This document shows positions 25,238 to 35,342 of a stretch of 64,000 nucleotides of DNA, piece by piece; the first letter of the stretch is position 1; every line of letters starts with the position of its first letter. The stretch comes from Pseudomonas cavernicola (lineage in GTDB: Bacteria > Pseudomonadota > Gammaproteobacteria > Pseudomonadales > Pseudomonadaceae), in NCBI RefSeq assembly GCF_003596405.1, contig NZ_QYUR01000002.1, forward strand, positions 698,501-762,500. The letters run 5' to 3'. A model generated the notes under the pieces. The model saw only the letters and a program-made list of their open reading frames with translations, searched no databases and was not told the origin of the DNA. A program made the position numbers and the translations under genes.

Positions 25238-27259
25238 TTAGCAGTACACCCGGCTCAGGAGCTGCCGATGGTTCTCGTACTGATCCAGCACATCACGCGT
25301 GATCTGCTCCCTGGTATAGCCCATCAGGTCGTATTCCTGAGTCCCGTCGAACAGATACACCTCGGCACGGTAATAGCGGCACGGCTCGCTCGCCACACTC
25401 CCCGCTTCAGCCAGGGCCAACGTCTGCGGCGGCGCGAAGTAGCCATCCAGGCTCACCTCGTAAACGAACGGCTGGCCATCGGCATGTTCCACCCGCAAGC
25501 CCAACTCGTGCTGGCCCAGGCCCAGATGCGTCTGCACCTGCAGGCCACGACCACGCAGTTGTTCGGCGGCAGCCAGCAGGGCGGGGCGCACGTCGCTATC
25601 GAGGAACGCCTGCACCACTGCCTGCGCAGGTTGCTGCACCAGCTCAGCCATACGCTGACTGAAGGCGCGACGACCGTGGGTCAGTGGCTCGGCCTGTTCC
25701 TGACGCACCTGCTCGTCACGGATCAACGCCTTGTACAGGCCAACCATATACAGCAACAAGACCACCGAGAATGGCAGGCCGGCCAGCACCACCATGGTTT
25801 GCATGGCCGTGAAGTTACCGGCGAACAGCAGCCCGATGGTCACCAGGGTAATCACCGCCGACCAGAAGATCCGCAGCCAATGCGGCGCGTCCTCGTCCAG
25901 GTCACCGCCCTGGCGCGACAGGTTGGCGAGCATCACCGAACCGGAGTCCGCCGGCGTCAAGAACAATACGAAGCCGACGAAAATCGACATGCCAATGACG
26001 ATCTTGGCCAACGGGTAATGCTCGAGCAGCAGATAGATCGACATCGACGGCTGCTCCAGCGCCGCCTTGCCCAGCTCCACCGCGTTCTGGTTCATCACCA
26101 GATCCAGGGCGCTGTTACCGAAGATCGACAACCAGGCCAGGGTGAAGCCCAGCGGGATCAGCAGCACGCCGCCAACCAGCTCGCGAATGGTCCGACCGCG
26201 CGAGATACGCGCGATGAACATGCCCACGAACGGTGCCCAGGAAATCCACCAGGCCCAGTAAAACAGGGTCCACAGCCCCAGCCAGGCTTCGCTCTTGGTC
26301 GGCGCCCCGGTGTAGGAGTAGAGGTCGAAGGTCTTCAGCAGCAGGCCGTTGAGGTAATCGCCGACGTTCTGCACCAGGCCGTTCATCAGCATCAGCGTCG
26401 GTCCGCAGACCAGCACGAAGATCAGCAGGCTGCTGAACAGGATGATGTTCAGGTTGGACAAGCGGCGGATACCCTTCTCGATCCCGGAAACGGCCGCCAG
26501 GGTCGCCACCGCACTCATCACCAGAATCACCATCAGCAGCGCGGTCTGGGTATGCGGCAGGCCGAACAGGTATTCCAGGCCCGAAGACACCTGCAACGCG
26601 CCGATGCCCAAGTTGGTCACCAGGCCCAGCAGTGTGACGAAGATGCCGAAGCAATCCACCGCGTTACCCACCGCGCCTTTGACCAGGCGCTCGCCGAAGA
26701 TCGGCAGCAGCGCCGAACGCAGCGCCAACGGCTGGTTGTGCCGGTAAGCGAAATAACCCACGGCCAGGCCAACCAGCGCGTAGATCGCCCAGCCGTGCAA
26801 GCCCCAGTGCAGGAACGTCAGCTGCAACGCCTGGCGTGCGGCCGCATGGCTGCCGGGCTCGCCTTCCGGCGGATTGACCAGGTGATCGATGGGCTCGGAA
26901 GCGGCAAAATACAGCAGCGAAATGCCGATCCCGGAAGAGAACAGCATGCCCGCCCAGGCGCCGTAGCTGAAGACGGGCTTTTCATGGTCGGCACCGAGTT
27001 TGAGCGTGCCGAAGCGCGAAAAGGCAATCCACACAACGAAGACCAGGTAAGCCCCGATCGCCAGCATGTAGTACCAACCGAAGCTATGCGACAGCCACGT
27101 CTGGGCAAGACCCAGGAATTGGCCAGCGGCTTCGGGCGCGAGGATCAGGGCAGCGGTCAGAACCAGGATCAGCACGGTAGAACCGTAGAACACGACGGGG
27201 TTCAGACGCACCCGTTCAGGGTTTGTACTGATGGGAGAGATACTCAAGGGAGGCTCCAT
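25238..27259 (-). CDS. betT: High-affinity choline transporter BetT (BCCT family)
   Basis: Proton-coupled choline importer (673 residues from the ATG at 27259). It has twelve hydrophobic segments of the BCCT fold, with the Trp-rich family signature GLWTLFYWAWWISWAPFVGMF, and a ~150-residue hydrophilic C-terminal domain (RRAFSQRMAELVQQPAQAVV... to the end) typical of osmosensing BetT. The open frame starts at a TTG (27307), but MEPPLSISPISTNPERVRLNP is a more likely start; no strong ribosome-binding site helps the decision. It is divergent from betI, with a BetI operator between, as in P. aeruginosa (betT1). Confidence 0.94.
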   Translation of the reverse strand: MEPPLSISPISTNPERVRLNPVVFYGSTVLILVLTAALILAPEAAGQFLGLAQTWLSHSFGWYYMLAIGAYLVFVVWIAFSRFGTLKLGADHEKPVFSYGAWAGMLFSSGIGISLLYFAASEPIDHLVNPPEGEPGSHAAARQALQLTFLHWGLHGWAIYALVGLAVGYFAYRHNQPLALRSALLPIFGERLVKGAVGNAVDCFGIFVTLLGLVTNLGIGALQVSSGLEYLFGLPHTQTALLMVILVMSAVATLAAVSGIEKGIRRLSNLNIILFSSLLIFVLVCGPTLMLMNGLVQNVGDYLNGLLLKTFDLYSYTGAPTKSEAWLGLWTLFYWAWWISWAPFVGMFIARISRGRTIRELVGGVLLIPLGFTLAWLSIFGNSALDLVMNQNAVELGKAALEQPSMSIYLLLEHYPLAKIVIGMSIFVGFVLFLTPADSGSVMLANLSRQGGDLDEDAPHWLRIFWSAVITLVTIGLLFAGNFTAMQTMVVLAGLPFSVVLLLYMVGLYKALIRDEQVRQEQAEPLTHGRRAFSQRMAELVQQPAQAVVQAFLDSDVRPALLAAAEQLRGRGLQVQTHLGLGQHELGLRVEHADGQPFVYEVSLDGYFAPPQTLALAEAGSVASEPCRYYRAEVYLFDGTQEYDLMGYTREQITRDVLDQYENHRQLLSRVYC

Positions 27260-27433
27260 GGCAGTGAAAGCAGGCACCCGCTGGGTGCCAGACGACAGAC
27301 ACAGCAAAACACCACGCCCGCTCTTTCGTGGACTCTAGGACGGTCACAATGAAAAAACGACGTGATATAGGCGACGAAGCACAAGCGCACGCAAGGTCAA
27401 TGTCACATATTGTCGCAGAGCTTATTCGTTGTT

Positions 27434-27452
27434 GATTGAGCGTTCAATAAAA
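27434..27452. promoter_or_regulatory. BetI operator in the betT-betI divergent promoter
   Basis: ATTGAGCGTTCAAT (27435-27448) is a near-perfect palindrome followed by AAAAATAAAATAGACT; its form matches known BetI boxes. It lies about 75 bp before betI and can serve both directions. BetI releases the site when choline is present (family knowledge). Confidence 0.75.
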
Positions 27453-27520
27453 ATAAAATAGACTGGTTCACGCCAAGTCGGACGCCTGCCGTCCGTTACC
27501 AGGCCCAAGGAGATTTACAG

Positions 27521-28105
27521 ATGCCCAAGATCGGTATGCAGCCCATCCGCCGCTCGCAGTTGATCCACGCCACTTTGCAGGCGGTCGATCAGGTCGGCAT
27601 GAGTGATGCGAGCATCGCCTTGATCGCGAGGCTGGCTGGTGTGTCCAACGGCATCATCAGCCACTACTTTCAGGACAAGAACGGGTTGCTCGAAGCAACC
27701 ATGCGCCACCTGATGTCGGCGCTGAGTTTGGCCGTACGAGACCGCCGCCAGCTGCTGGGCGACGACAGCGCAGGCGCCCAGATCCGCGCGATCATCGACG
27801 GCAACTTCGATGACAGCCAGGTCAACGGCCCGGCCATGAAAACCTGGTTGGCCTTCTGGGCGACCAGCATGCATCAACCCTCGTTGAGCCGCCTGCAACG
27901 GATCAACGACCACAGGTTGTATTCCAACCTGTGCTGCCAGTTCCGCCGCGTATTGCCGCTCGCTGATGCGCGCAGCGCTGCTCGGGGCCTGGCGGCATTG
28001 ATTGACGGTTTGTGGTTGCGCGGCGCGCTGTCCGGAGAGGCCTTCGACATCAAGCAGGCACTGCAAATCGCTTACGACTATATGGACCAACAACTGGCCA
28101 AATAG
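27521..28105 (+). CDS. betI: Choline-responsive TetR-family repressor BetI
   Basis: A 194-residue TetR-type repressor of the choline-to-betaine genes. The N-terminal HTH is visible ([20 protein letters not shown] followed by [14 protein letters not shown]), and the C-terminal ligand/dimer domain includes the conserved [20 protein letters not shown] segment. AAGGAG lies upstream of the ATG. It is the first gene of betIBA and is 52 bp from betB. Confidence 0.96.
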   Translation: MPKIGMQPIRRSQLIHATLQAVDQVGMSDASIALIARLAGVSNGIISHYFQDKNGLLEATMRHLMSALSLAVRDRRQLLGDDSAGAQIRAIIDGNFDDSQVNGPAMKTWLAFWATSMHQPSLSRLQRINDHRLYSNLCCQFRRVLPLADARSAARGLAALIDGLWLRGALSGEAFDIKQALQIAYDYMDQQLAK

Positions 28106-28157
28106 GCGGGCCAATCAGACCCGTCAACGCCAGCCCACATGCACTTGCGAGGACACT

Positions 28158-29630
28158 ATGGCCCGTTTCGAACTGCAAAAACTCTACATTGACGGCGGTT
28201 ACGTGGATGCCACCAGCGGCACCACTTTCGAGTCCATCAACCCCGCCAATGGAGAAGTTCTCGCGCAGGTGCAACGCGCTTCGAAAGAAGACGTCGAGCG
28301 TGCCGTAGCCAGTGCCGAGAAGGGCCAGAAAGTCTGGGCCGCGATGACCGCCATGCAGCGCTCGCGCATCTTGCGCAAAGCAGTCGATATCCTCCGTGAG
28401 CGCAACGACGAGCTGGCCGAACTGGAAAGCCTGGACACCGGCAAGCCGCTCTCGGAAACCCGCAACGTCGACATCGTCACCGGCGCCGACGTGCTCGAGT
28501 ACTACGCAGGCCTGGTGCCCGCCATCGAAGGCGAGCAGATCCCCCTGCGTGAGACCTCCTTTGTCTACACCCGCCGCGAGCCGCTGGGCGTAGTCGCCGG
28601 TATCGGCGCCTGGAACTACCCGATCCAGATCGCCCTGTGGAAATCCGCCCCGGCCCTGGCCGCCGGCAACGCGATGATCTTCAAACCAAGCGAAGTCACC
28701 TCGCTGACCACCCTCAAACTGGCTGAAATCTACACCGCCGCCGGCCTGCCCGATGGCGTGTTCAACGTCCTGACCGGCAGCGGCCGCGAAGTCGGCACCT
28801 GGCTGACCGAGCACCCGCGCATCGAGAAAATCTCCTTCACCGGCGGCACCGACACCGGCAAGAAGGTCATGGCCAGCGCCTCCAGCTCCTCGCTGAAGGA
28901 AGTCACCATGGAGCTGGGCGGCAAGTCCCCGCTGATCATCTTCGAAGACGCCAACCTCAACCGCGCGGCCGACATCGCCGTCATGGCCAACTTCTACAGC
29001 TCCGGCCAGGTCTGCACCAACGGCACCCGCGTGTTCATCCCGCGTAGCCTGCAAGCGCGCTTCGAAGCCAAGGTGCTGGAGCGCGTCAAGCGCATCCGCC
29101 TGGGCAGCCCGATGAGCGAGACCACCAACTTCGGCCCGCTGGTCAGCTTCGCCCACATGGACAACGTGCTCGGCTACATCAGCAAGGGCAAAGCCGAAGG
29201 CGCACGCCTGCTGGCCGGTGGCGAGCGCGTGACCGAAGGCGAATACGCCAAGGGCGCCTATGTCGCACCGACCGTATTCAGCGACTGCACCGACGAGATG
29301 AGCATCGTGCGCGAGGAAATCTTCGGGCCGGTCATGAGCATCCTCGTCTATGACGACGAAGACGAAGTCATCCGCCGCGCCAACGACAGCGAATTCGGCC
29401 TGGCCGCCGGTGTCGTCACCCAGGACCTGAACCGCGCCCACCGCGTTATCCACAAGCTCGAAGCGGGCATCTGCTGGATCAACACCTGGGGCGAGTCGCC
29501 GGCAGAGATGCCGGTAGGCGGTTACAAGCAATCCGGTGTCGGCCGTGAGAACGGCCTGACCACCCTGGCTCAGTACACTCGGATCAAATCCGTGCAGGTC
29601 GAGCTGGGCGACTACGGCTCGGTGTTCTAA
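28158..29630 (+). CDS. betB: Betaine aldehyde dehydrogenase
   Basis: NAD(P)-dependent ALDH (490 residues, the usual length) that oxidises betaine aldehyde to glycine betaine. Catalytic Glu lies in MELGGKSP (about residue 252) and the nucleophilic Cys in [11 protein letters not shown] (about 286). The [11 protein letters not shown] cofactor loop and the [16 protein letters not shown] segment are typical. The frame is open upstream from 28002 within betI, but the ATG at 28158 with GAGGA in front gives [14 protein letters not shown], the family start. Confidence 0.97.
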   Translation: MARFELQKLYIDGGYVDATSGTTFESINPANGEVLAQVQRASKEDVERAVASAEKGQKVWAAMTAMQRSRILRKAVDILRERNDELAELESLDTGKPLSETRNVDIVTGADVLEYYAGLVPAIEGEQIPLRETSFVYTRREPLGVVAGIGAWNYPIQIALWKSAPALAAGNAMIFKPSEVTSLTTLKLAEIYTAAGLPDGVFNVLTGSGREVGTWLTEHPRIEKISFTGGTDTGKKVMASASSSSLKEVTMELGGKSPLIIFEDANLNRAADIAVMANFYSSGQVCTNGTRVFIPRSLQARFEAKVLERVKRIRLGSPMSETTNFGPLVSFAHMDNVLGYISKGKAEGARLLAGGERVTEGEYAKGAYVAPTVFSDCTDEMSIVREEIFGPVMSILVYDDEDEVIRRANDSEFGLAAGVVTQDLNRAHRVIHKLEAGICWINTWGESPAEMPVGGYKQSGVGRENGLTTLAQYTRIKSVQVELGDYGSVF

Positions 29631-29638
29631 ACGAACCC

Positions 29639-29728
29639 GTAGGGTGGATTAGCCGCATCGCGGCGTAATCCACCGCTCAGTTTCACGTTCGCCACGGTGG
29701 GTTACGGCTTCGCCTAATCCACCCTACG
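29639..29728. repeat. GTAGGGTGG inverted repeat in the betB-betA gap
   Basis: GTAGGGTGGATTAGCCGC and its mirrored counterpart CGCCTAATCCACCCTAC bound a ~90-bp double hairpin. A shorter relative is at 56088-56136. It nearly fills the gap between two genes of one operon. Confidence 0.85.
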
Positions 29729-29759
29729 TGCTGCACATGCCCATACGAAGGGTGCAACC

Positions 29760-31451
29760 ATGACCAAAGAATTCGACTACATCATCATCGGCGCCGGCTC
29801 GGCCGGTAACACCCTGGCCACCCGTCTGACCGAGGATGCCGACGTCAGCGTGCTGTTGCTCGAGGCCGGTGGCCCGGACTACCGCCTCGACTTCCGTACC
29901 CAGATGCCCGCCGCCCTCGCCTTCCCGCTGCAGGGCCGCCGTTACAACTGGGCGTACGAGACCGAACCAGAACCCTTCATGAACAACCGCAAGATGGAAT
30001 GCGGCCGTGGCAAGGGCCTGGGCGGCTCCTCGCTGATCAACGGCATGTGCTACATCCGCGGCAACGCCATGGACTATGACGGTTGGGCGAAAAACCCAGG
30101 TCTGGAAGACTGGACCTACCTCGACTGCCTGCCCTACTTCCGCAAAGCCGAAACCCGCGACATCGGCCCCAACGACTACCACGGCGGCGATGGCCCGGTC
30201 AGCGTGACCACGCCCAAGGCCGGCAATAACCCGCTGTTCCACGCCATGGTCGAAGCCGGCGTGCAAGCTGGCTACCCGCATACCGAAGACCTTAACGGCT
30301 ACCAGCAGGAAGGCTTCGGCCCGATGGACCGCACCGTCACCCCGCAGGGCCGCCGCTCCAGCACCGCGCGTGGCTACCTCGACCAGGCCCGTGGCCGGCC
30401 GAACCTGACCATCGTCACCCACGCCCTGACCGACCGCATCCTGTTCAAGGGCAAGCGCGCCGTTGGCGTTGCCTACCTCAAGGGCGACAGTGATGCGCGG
30501 ATCACCGCCAATGCCCGCCGCGAAGTGCTGCTGTGCTCCGGCGCCATCGCCTCACCGCAAATCCTCCAGCGCTCCGGCGTCGGCCCAGCCGCCCTGTTGC
30601 GCGACCTCGACATTCCGGTGGTTCACGACCTGCCAGGCGTCGGCGCCAACCTGCAGGACCACCTGGAGATGTACCTGCAATACCAATGCACCCAGCCGAT
30701 CTCGCTGTATCCGTCGCTGCAGTGGTGGAACCAGCCGGCGATCGGCGCCGAGTGGCTGTTCCTTGGTAAGGGCATCGGCGCCAGCAACCAGTTCGAGGCC
30801 GGCGGCTTCATCCGCACCCGTGACGAGTTCGAGTGGCCGAACATCCAGTACCACTTCCTGCCGGTGGCGATTAACTACAACGGCAGCAACGCGGTGAAGG
30901 AACACGGCTTCCAGGCCCACGTCGGCTCCATGCGCTCGCCCAGCCGGGGCCGCGTGCAGGTGCGTTCGAAGGACCCGCGCGAGTACCCGAGCATCCTGTT
31001 CAATTACATGTCCAGCGAGCAGGACTGGCAGGAATTCCGCGACGGCATCCGCATCACCCGCGAGATCATGCAGCAGCCGGCGCTGGACCCGTACCGTGGC
31101 AAGGAAATCAGCCCTGGCCTCGAGTACCAGAGCGATGCCGACCTCGACAAGTTCATCCGTGAACATGCCGAAACCGCCTTCCACCCCTCCTGCTCCTGCA
31201 AGATGGGCACCGATGACATGGCGGTAGTCGACGGCCAGGGCCGTGTGCACGGAATGGAAGGTCTGCGCGTGGTCGATGCCTCGATCATGCCGCTGATCAC
31301 CACCGGCAACCTCAATGCGCCGACCATCATGATCGCCGAGAAAATCGCCGACAAAATTCGTGGTCGCAAGCCATTGCCGCGCAGTACCGCCAAGTACTAC
31401 GTCGCCAACGGCGCACCGGTGCGTGGCAAGGCGCAACGCCCGGCCAAATAA
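29760..31451 (+). CDS. betA: Choline dehydrogenase
   Basis: Membrane-associated FAD-dependent GMC oxidoreductase (563 residues) that oxidises choline to betaine aldehyde (and can proceed to betaine). The Rossmann motif [15 protein letters not shown] is at the N-terminus, GMC signature [20 protein letters not shown] near residue 85, the second signature with [14 protein letters not shown] near 263, and the active-site His in [15 protein letters not shown] at 29760 fits. It is the last gene of betIBA; a family A repeat follows. Confidence 0.97.
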   Translation: MTKEFDYIIIGAGSAGNTLATRLTEDADVSVLLLEAGGPDYRLDFRTQMPAALAFPLQGRRYNWAYETEPEPFMNNRKMECGRGKGLGGSSLINGMCYIRGNAMDYDGWAKNPGLEDWTYLDCLPYFRKAETRDIGPNDYHGGDGPVSVTTPKAGNNPLFHAMVEAGVQAGYPHTEDLNGYQQEGFGPMDRTVTPQGRRSSTARGYLDQARGRPNLTIVTHALTDRILFKGKRAVGVAYLKGDSDARITANARREVLLCSGAIASPQILQRSGVGPAALLRDLDIPVVHDLPGVGANLQDHLEMYLQYQCTQPISLYPSLQWWNQPAIGAEWLFLGKGIGASNQFEAGGFIRTRDEFEWPNIQYHFLPVAINYNGSNAVKEHGFQAHVGSMRSPSRGRVQVRSKDPREYPSILFNYMSSEQDWQEFRDGIRITREIMQQPALDPYRGKEISPGLEYQSDADLDKFIREHAETAFHPSCSCKMGTDDMAVVDGQGRVHGMEGLRVVDASIMPLITTGNLNAPTIMIAEKIADKIRGRKPLPRSTAKYYVANGAPVRGKAQRPAK

Positions 31452-31522
31452 GCACTGCGCGGATTTGCGCGGCGTCTCGAACAGCAGGAAGCACGCAACG
31501 AGGACGCCGGTTGGCACTGAAC

Positions 31523-31654
31523 GTAGGTTGGTGCTGAGCAAAGCGATGCCCAACAAGGAGTCGCCCGCGACTCCCGAGGCTCGGCCCCACATTTGCAAGC
31601 CCGGCCTTATAGGCCGGTTGTTGGGCATCACCTTCGGTTCAGCACCAACCTACG
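31523..31654 (+). repeat. Palindromic repeat family A, copy 3
   Basis: A full copy (GTAGGTTGGTGCTGAGC to CAGCACCAACCTACG) with the internal GATGCCCAACA/TGTTGGGCATC and CCGGCCTTATAGGCCGG hairpins, 70 bp after the betA stop. Confidence 0.9.
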
Positions 31655-31688
31655 TTTTGTTCACCTGCGGAAATGCCTGCGCAGACCT

Positions 31689-32720
31689 TTATTCCGGGAG
31701 CTCCTGACGGATCATCCAATGCCCCCCCGGGGGCATCAGGCGGCTGATATCGAAACGCTCCAGGCTCTGTCGATCAAGCATCTCGATCTGCGGGCTGACC
31801 AGGCCTGGCAAGCTCTTGCTTTCCAACGCACGCACCGCCAGGTCGATGGCCACCCGCGCCTGGATCACCGGCGAGTCGGTGGGTGCGGCGAGGATCAGAC
31901 CGTCCTCGATAGCTTTCAGCACCCGTTCGGTGGCGTAGAACGAGAGCACCTGAGCGTGGTAGCGCGAGCGGTTCGAATTCACCAATTGGGCGGCGAAGGC
32001 GGCGGCCTCGGCATTGCCCAACAGGTAGTCGAGATCGGGCTCCCGAGTCAGCAGGTCACGCACCAGCAGCGCCTGGCTCGAGCGATCAACCGGCCCGTAA
32101 CCGCCCGGTACCAGAGTCACCGCGCTGCCCTGCAACGCCTCGCGCAGGCCGCGCTCACCGTCCGCCACCCAGCCGGCGTCCCGCGGCCCCGGCAACCAGC
32201 CGACGCGAATCGCCCGGCCCTGGCTATGGCGAACGATGTAGGCCAGCGCAACCTTGGCCATGGTGGCGAAGTCCACCCGCGAGCGCGCGGTGACGCCGGC
32301 GCATTCGATCCGGTTGACCAGATCGATCACCGGCACACCGGCCTTGTGCAACAGGCCAATGTCGTCACACAGCCTGTTGGTATTGATCGCCGCGATCACG
32401 TAGGCATCGGCGCCGAGCTGGATGCAGCGGGTCAGCTGGGCCCACTGCATATCCGGATACTGATAGCCGCCGGCCTCGTAGATACCCAGCTGCACGCCCT
32501 GACGCCGGGCCTCTTCATTCAGCCCCCAGGCCACGCCCCACCAGTAGCGATCCATGCCATGGGGCAACAGGGCGCAGATACGCCAAGGCTTGCTCGCCGC
32601 CGCCAGCGGCTGGTAGCTGGCCGCCTGGCCATCGGCAAGCACCGGATAGGGGAACCAGTCCGCCGCGCGCAAGGGTGCGGCAGCCATGACTAGCAACAGG
32701 AAGGTGCAGAACATCCGCAT
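31689..32720 (-). CDS. TorT-like periplasmic substrate-binding protein
   Basis: A periplasmic binding protein of the sugar-binding type I fold (about 343 residues from the ATG at 32720), of the kind annotated as TMAO-sensor partner TorT. A signal peptide is clear: MRMFCTFLLLVMAAAPLRAADW. Mature features include CALLPHGMDRYWWGVAWGLN, AGGYQYPDMQWAQLTRCIQ and AVIDLVNRIEC-like segments typical of the family. AAGG lies 9 nt upstream of the ATG; longer starts encode a hydrophilic leader. No torS/torR or transporter genes are next to it, so its partner and ligand are unknown. Confidence 0.75.
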   Translation of the reverse strand: MRMFCTFLLLVMAAAPLRAADWFPYPVLADGQAASYQPLAAASKPWRICALLPHGMDRYWWGVAWGLNEEARRQGVQLGIYEAGGYQYPDMQWAQLTRCIQLGADAYVIAAINTNRLCDDIGLLHKAGVPVIDLVNRIECAGVTARSRVDFATMAKVALAYIVRHSQGRAIRVGWLPGPRDAGWVADGERGLREALQGSAVTLVPGGYGPVDRSSQALLVRDLLTREPDLDYLLGNAEAAAFAAQLVNSNRSRYHAQVLSFYATERVLKAIEDGLILAAPTDSPVIQARVAIDLAVRALESKSLPGLVSPQIEMLDRQSLERFDISRLMPPGGHWMIRQELPE

Positions 32721-32881
32721 CGGCAGCGCCTTGTCCGGTTGGCGGGAGAGCAGGAAAGAACACTTTCCCAAGCCCGGCAGTCACTTGTTCGGGTTCGCCG
32801 CATATTCCATCAGGGCATTTGCGCTGGCAAGCAGCGGATCATCGGCCTAAAGTCCGAGCAGCCTCAGCACCAAGGACCCCC

Positions 32882-34309
32882 ATGCCCAGCCTTCCCAACC
32901 TGGACGCCCGCACTGCCCGCCTACTGCCCTGGATCGTCGCCATCGCGTTCTTCATGCAGACCCTCGACGGCACCATCCTCAACACCGCCTTACCCGCCAT
33001 GGCCCGCGACCTCGCCGAAGATCCATTGCGCATGCAGTCGGTGGTAATCGCCTACATGCTCACGGTGGCCCTGTTGATTCCGGCCTCCGGCTGGGTCGCC
33101 GACCGCTTCGGCACGCGGCGGATTTTCTTCGGTGCGATCCTGTTGTTCAGCTGTGGTTCGCTGCTCTGCGCGCTTTCCGAAAGCCTCAGCCAACTGATCG
33201 CCGCGCGGATAGTCCAAGGCCTAGGTGGCGCACTAATGATGCCGGTCGGGCGGCTAGTGGTGCTGCGCGCGTACCCGCGCTCCGAGCTGGTACGGATCAT
33301 GAGTTTCATCACCCTGCCCGGCCTGCTCGGCCCCTTGATCGGCCCGACGCTGGGCGGCTGGTTGGTGGAATACGCCAGCTGGCACTGGATCTTCCTGATC
33401 AACCTGCCGGTCGGTCTGCTCGGTTGCTACGCGGCGATCCGCTTTATGCCCGATCTACGCGGCCCGCAACGCAGCCGTTTCGATGGCGTCGGTTTCGCCC
33501 TCTTCGGCGCCGCCATGCTGCTGATCACCATCGCTCTGGAAGGCCTCGGCGAACTGCAACTTGCGCATATGCGCGTCATGCTGCTGTTGCTCGGTGGGCT
33601 GGCCTGCTTGGCCGCTTACTGGCTGCGCGCCGGACGGATCGAACAGCCGCTGTTTGCCCCCGAGCTGTTCCGTACCCGCACCTTTGCCGTCGGCATTCTT
33701 GGCAACTTGTTCGCCCGCCTGGGCAGCGGCGCCCTGCCGTTCCTGGTACCGCTGCTGTTGCAGGTGGCGCTGGGTTACTCGCCGGCGCAGGCCGGGATGA
33801 GCATGATCCCCCTGGCGCTGGCCGCCATGCTGGTCAAACCGCTGGCCAAGCCGCTGATCGAGCACCTTGGCTACCGCAACGTCCTGAGTGGCAATACCTT
33901 ACTGCTCGGCGCGTTACTCGCCAGCCTGGGCCTGGTCGGCGCGACTACACCGTATGCCCTCTTGCTGCTGCAACTAGCCCTGCTCGGCGCGGTCAACTCG
34001 CTGCAATTCACCGCGATGAACACCGTCACCCTGATCGACCTCGATGACACCTCCGCCAGCAGCGGCAACAGCCTGCTGTCGGTGGTGGTGCAACTGGCGA
34101 TCAGCCTCGGCATTGCCTCCGGCGCCGCTCTGCTCGGTGGCTTCAGCAGCGAGATCGGCAAAGGCACGGTCAACAGCCTGCTCGGCGCCTTCCAGCTGAC
34201 CTTTGCCTGCGTCGGGGTGTTGTCGATGCTCGCCGCCGCGATCTTCCTGCAACTCGCCCCCGAGGATGGTCGCCGGGCTCGCCGCCTCAATCCGGAGATC
34301 GACGGCTGA
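32882..34309 (+). CDS. mdtD: DHA2-family MFS efflux transporter (MdtD-like)
   Basis: A 475-residue drug:H+ antiporter of the EmrB/QacA (14-TM) group. The first helix contains the motif LDGTILNTALPAMARDL; motif A (GWVADRFGTRRIF) lies near residue 70 and motif C-like GPTLGGWLVEYASWHWIFLINLP near residue 140. Strongly hydrophobic throughout. The ATG at 32882 follows AAGGACCCCC. It is monocistronic, and its efflux substrate cannot be read from the sequence. The symbol is given by resemblance to enterobacterial MdtD. Confidence 0.85.
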   Translation: MPSLPNLDARTARLLPWIVAIAFFMQTLDGTILNTALPAMARDLAEDPLRMQSVVIAYMLTVALLIPASGWVADRFGTRRIFFGAILLFSCGSLLCALSESLSQLIAARIVQGLGGALMMPVGRLVVLRAYPRSELVRIMSFITLPGLLGPLIGPTLGGWLVEYASWHWIFLINLPVGLLGCYAAIRFMPDLRGPQRSRFDGVGFALFGAAMLLITIALEGLGELQLAHMRVMLLLLGGLACLAAYWLRAGRIEQPLFAPELFRTRTFAVGILGNLFARLGSGALPFLVPLLLQVALGYSPAQAGMSMIPLALAAMLVKPLAKPLIEHLGYRNVLSGNTLLLGALLASLGLVGATTPYALLLLQLALLGAVNSLQFTAMNTVTLIDLDDTSASSGNSLLSVVVQLAISLGIASGAALLGGFSSEIGKGTVNSLLGAFQLTFACVGVLSMLAAAIFLQLAPEDGRRARRLNPEIDG

Positions 34310-34412
34310 ACACCTCGGCCTTGCCATGGGAGTCGACCAGTGTGCTGGTCGGCTGAGGGAAACCCCGGGGTAGGGGACGTCGCAGTAAACGGAAAAAATC
34401 CTACGCCAAGCC

Positions 34413-34625
34413 CTACCCGCAGCACCCACGCTGCAGCTGAATCGGTGGGCACTTCACCGAGCCGAACGAACAGAACACACAGCAGTCACCGGGATTCGGG
34501 CGCAACAGGGCCTTGCAGTTGCTGCACTCGTAGAAGTACTGGCAGGCGTTCGTGGGCATGCTTTCTCGCTTGGCGAAGCCGCAGTGCGGGCAGGTCAGCA
34601 CGGATTCAAGAACGATAGCGCTCAT
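34413..34625 (-). CDS. GDCCVxC-domain small metal-binding protein
   Basis: A 70-residue cysteine-rich protein (ten cysteines). A CPHCG pair near the N-terminus and CSNC in the middle form a zinc-ribbon-like set, and the signature GDCCVFCSFGSVKCPP gives the family name. Such proteins are often encoded at the end of mercury operons, sometimes as selenoproteins; here all positions are Cys. It starts 8 bp after the merP stop. Function unknown; metal or mercury binding is inferred. Confidence 0.88.
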   Translation of the reverse strand: MSAIVLESVLTCPHCGFAKRESMPTNACQYFYECSNCKALLRPNPGDCCVFCSFGSVKCPPIQLQRGCCG

Positions 34626-34632
34626 CGTGGCG

Positions 34633-34908
34633 TCACTTCTGCACGGCGGAGGGGTAGCCCGCGTTCGTGGTCGCCTCGGTCAGCGCCTCGGGCTGGGCTT
34701 TGTCGGGGTCATAGGTCACGGTGGCCGTTTTCTTGTCGAAATCGACCTCGACGGCGTTCACGCCGGGCACCTTTTCCAGTGATTTCTTGACCGTGATCGG
34801 GCAGAGTTTGCACGTCATGTTCTGTACCTCGAGCGTGACGGTTTTCGGTGTGGCGGCCAACGCTGCGAGGGGTAAGGCGGCGAGCGCGGCAATCAGCAGT
34901 TTGCGCAT
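34633..34908 (-). CDS. merP: Periplasmic mercury-binding protein MerP
   Basis: A 91-residue periplasmic Hg(II) scavenger that hands mercury to MerT. The signal peptide MRKLLIAALAALPLAALA is followed by an HMA fold with the metal-binding MTCKLCP motif at about residues 31-37. GGAGAT precedes the ATG. It is placed between merT and the GDCCVxC gene in a single leftward operon controlled by MerR. Confidence 0.95.
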   Translation of the reverse strand: MRKLLIAALAALPLAALAATPKTVTLEVQNMTCKLCPITVKKSLEKVPGVNAVEVDFDKKTATVTYDPDKAQPEALTEATTNAGYPSAVQK

Positions 34909-34920
34909 GGCGATCTCCTT

Positions 34921-35268
34921 TCAGTAGAACAATGGGGCGAACCACGGCACGGCCAACAAGCCGAGCAGCAGGACGGCAACGACCCAGAACGTGAGCCGCT
35001 GCCGCTTGATCGTGCGCGGATCGACACACGGCGTGCCTGCTTTGCAGACCTGCGGCAGCCAGTAGAGCTTGCGCAAGGCCAAGCCGAGAAACAGCAGCGT
35101 CAGCCCAATGAAGATGGGCCGGTAAGGCTCCATCGCCGTCAGGTTTCCGACCCAAGCACCGCCGATGCCGAGCGCCAGCAGCACGAGCGGCCCGACGCAA
35201 CACAGCGACGCACCGATGGCGGCCAGCACGCCCGCGATTAGCGAGGCTTTTCCGCTGAATTGCGCCAT
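34921..35268 (-). CDS. merT: Mercury transport protein MerT
   Basis: A 115-residue inner-membrane mercury importer with three hydrophobic segments. The first carries the Cys pair (GASLCCVGPLVLLALG) and a second Cys pair lies in the cytoplasmic loop (PQVCKAGTPCVD), matching the known Hg relay sites. The open frame starts at 35295, but the ATG at 35268 with CAGGAG in front gives the usual start MAQFSGKASLIAGVL. Confidence 0.95.
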   Translation of the reverse strand: MAQFSGKASLIAGVLAAIGASLCCVGPLVLLALGIGGAWVGNLTAMEPYRPIFIGLTLLFLGLALRKLYWLPQVCKAGTPCVDPRTIKRQRLTFWVVAVLLLGLLAVPWFAPLFY

Positions 35269-35306
35269 GCCTGTCTCCTGGAGACTGTTTGCCAAGTGCT
35301 ACTCTA

Positions 35307-35332
35307 AACTCCGTACCTAAGTACGGGATCAA
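35307..35332. promoter_or_regulatory. mer operator/promoter (MerR site)
   Basis: CCGTACCTAAGTACGG (35311-35326) is the palindromic MerR operator. Read leftwards it lies between a -35 TTGATC and a -10 close to TAGAGT separated by about 19-20 bp, the over-long spacer that MerR untwists when mercury binds. Confidence 0.9.
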
Positions 35333-35342
35333 GGAGAATGTG

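Noticed and set aside
25172..27352. 726-codon plus-strand frame opposite betT
   Set aside because: Gln/His/Arg-rich shadow frame of a high-GC membrane protein gene; no ribosome-binding site or family resemblance.
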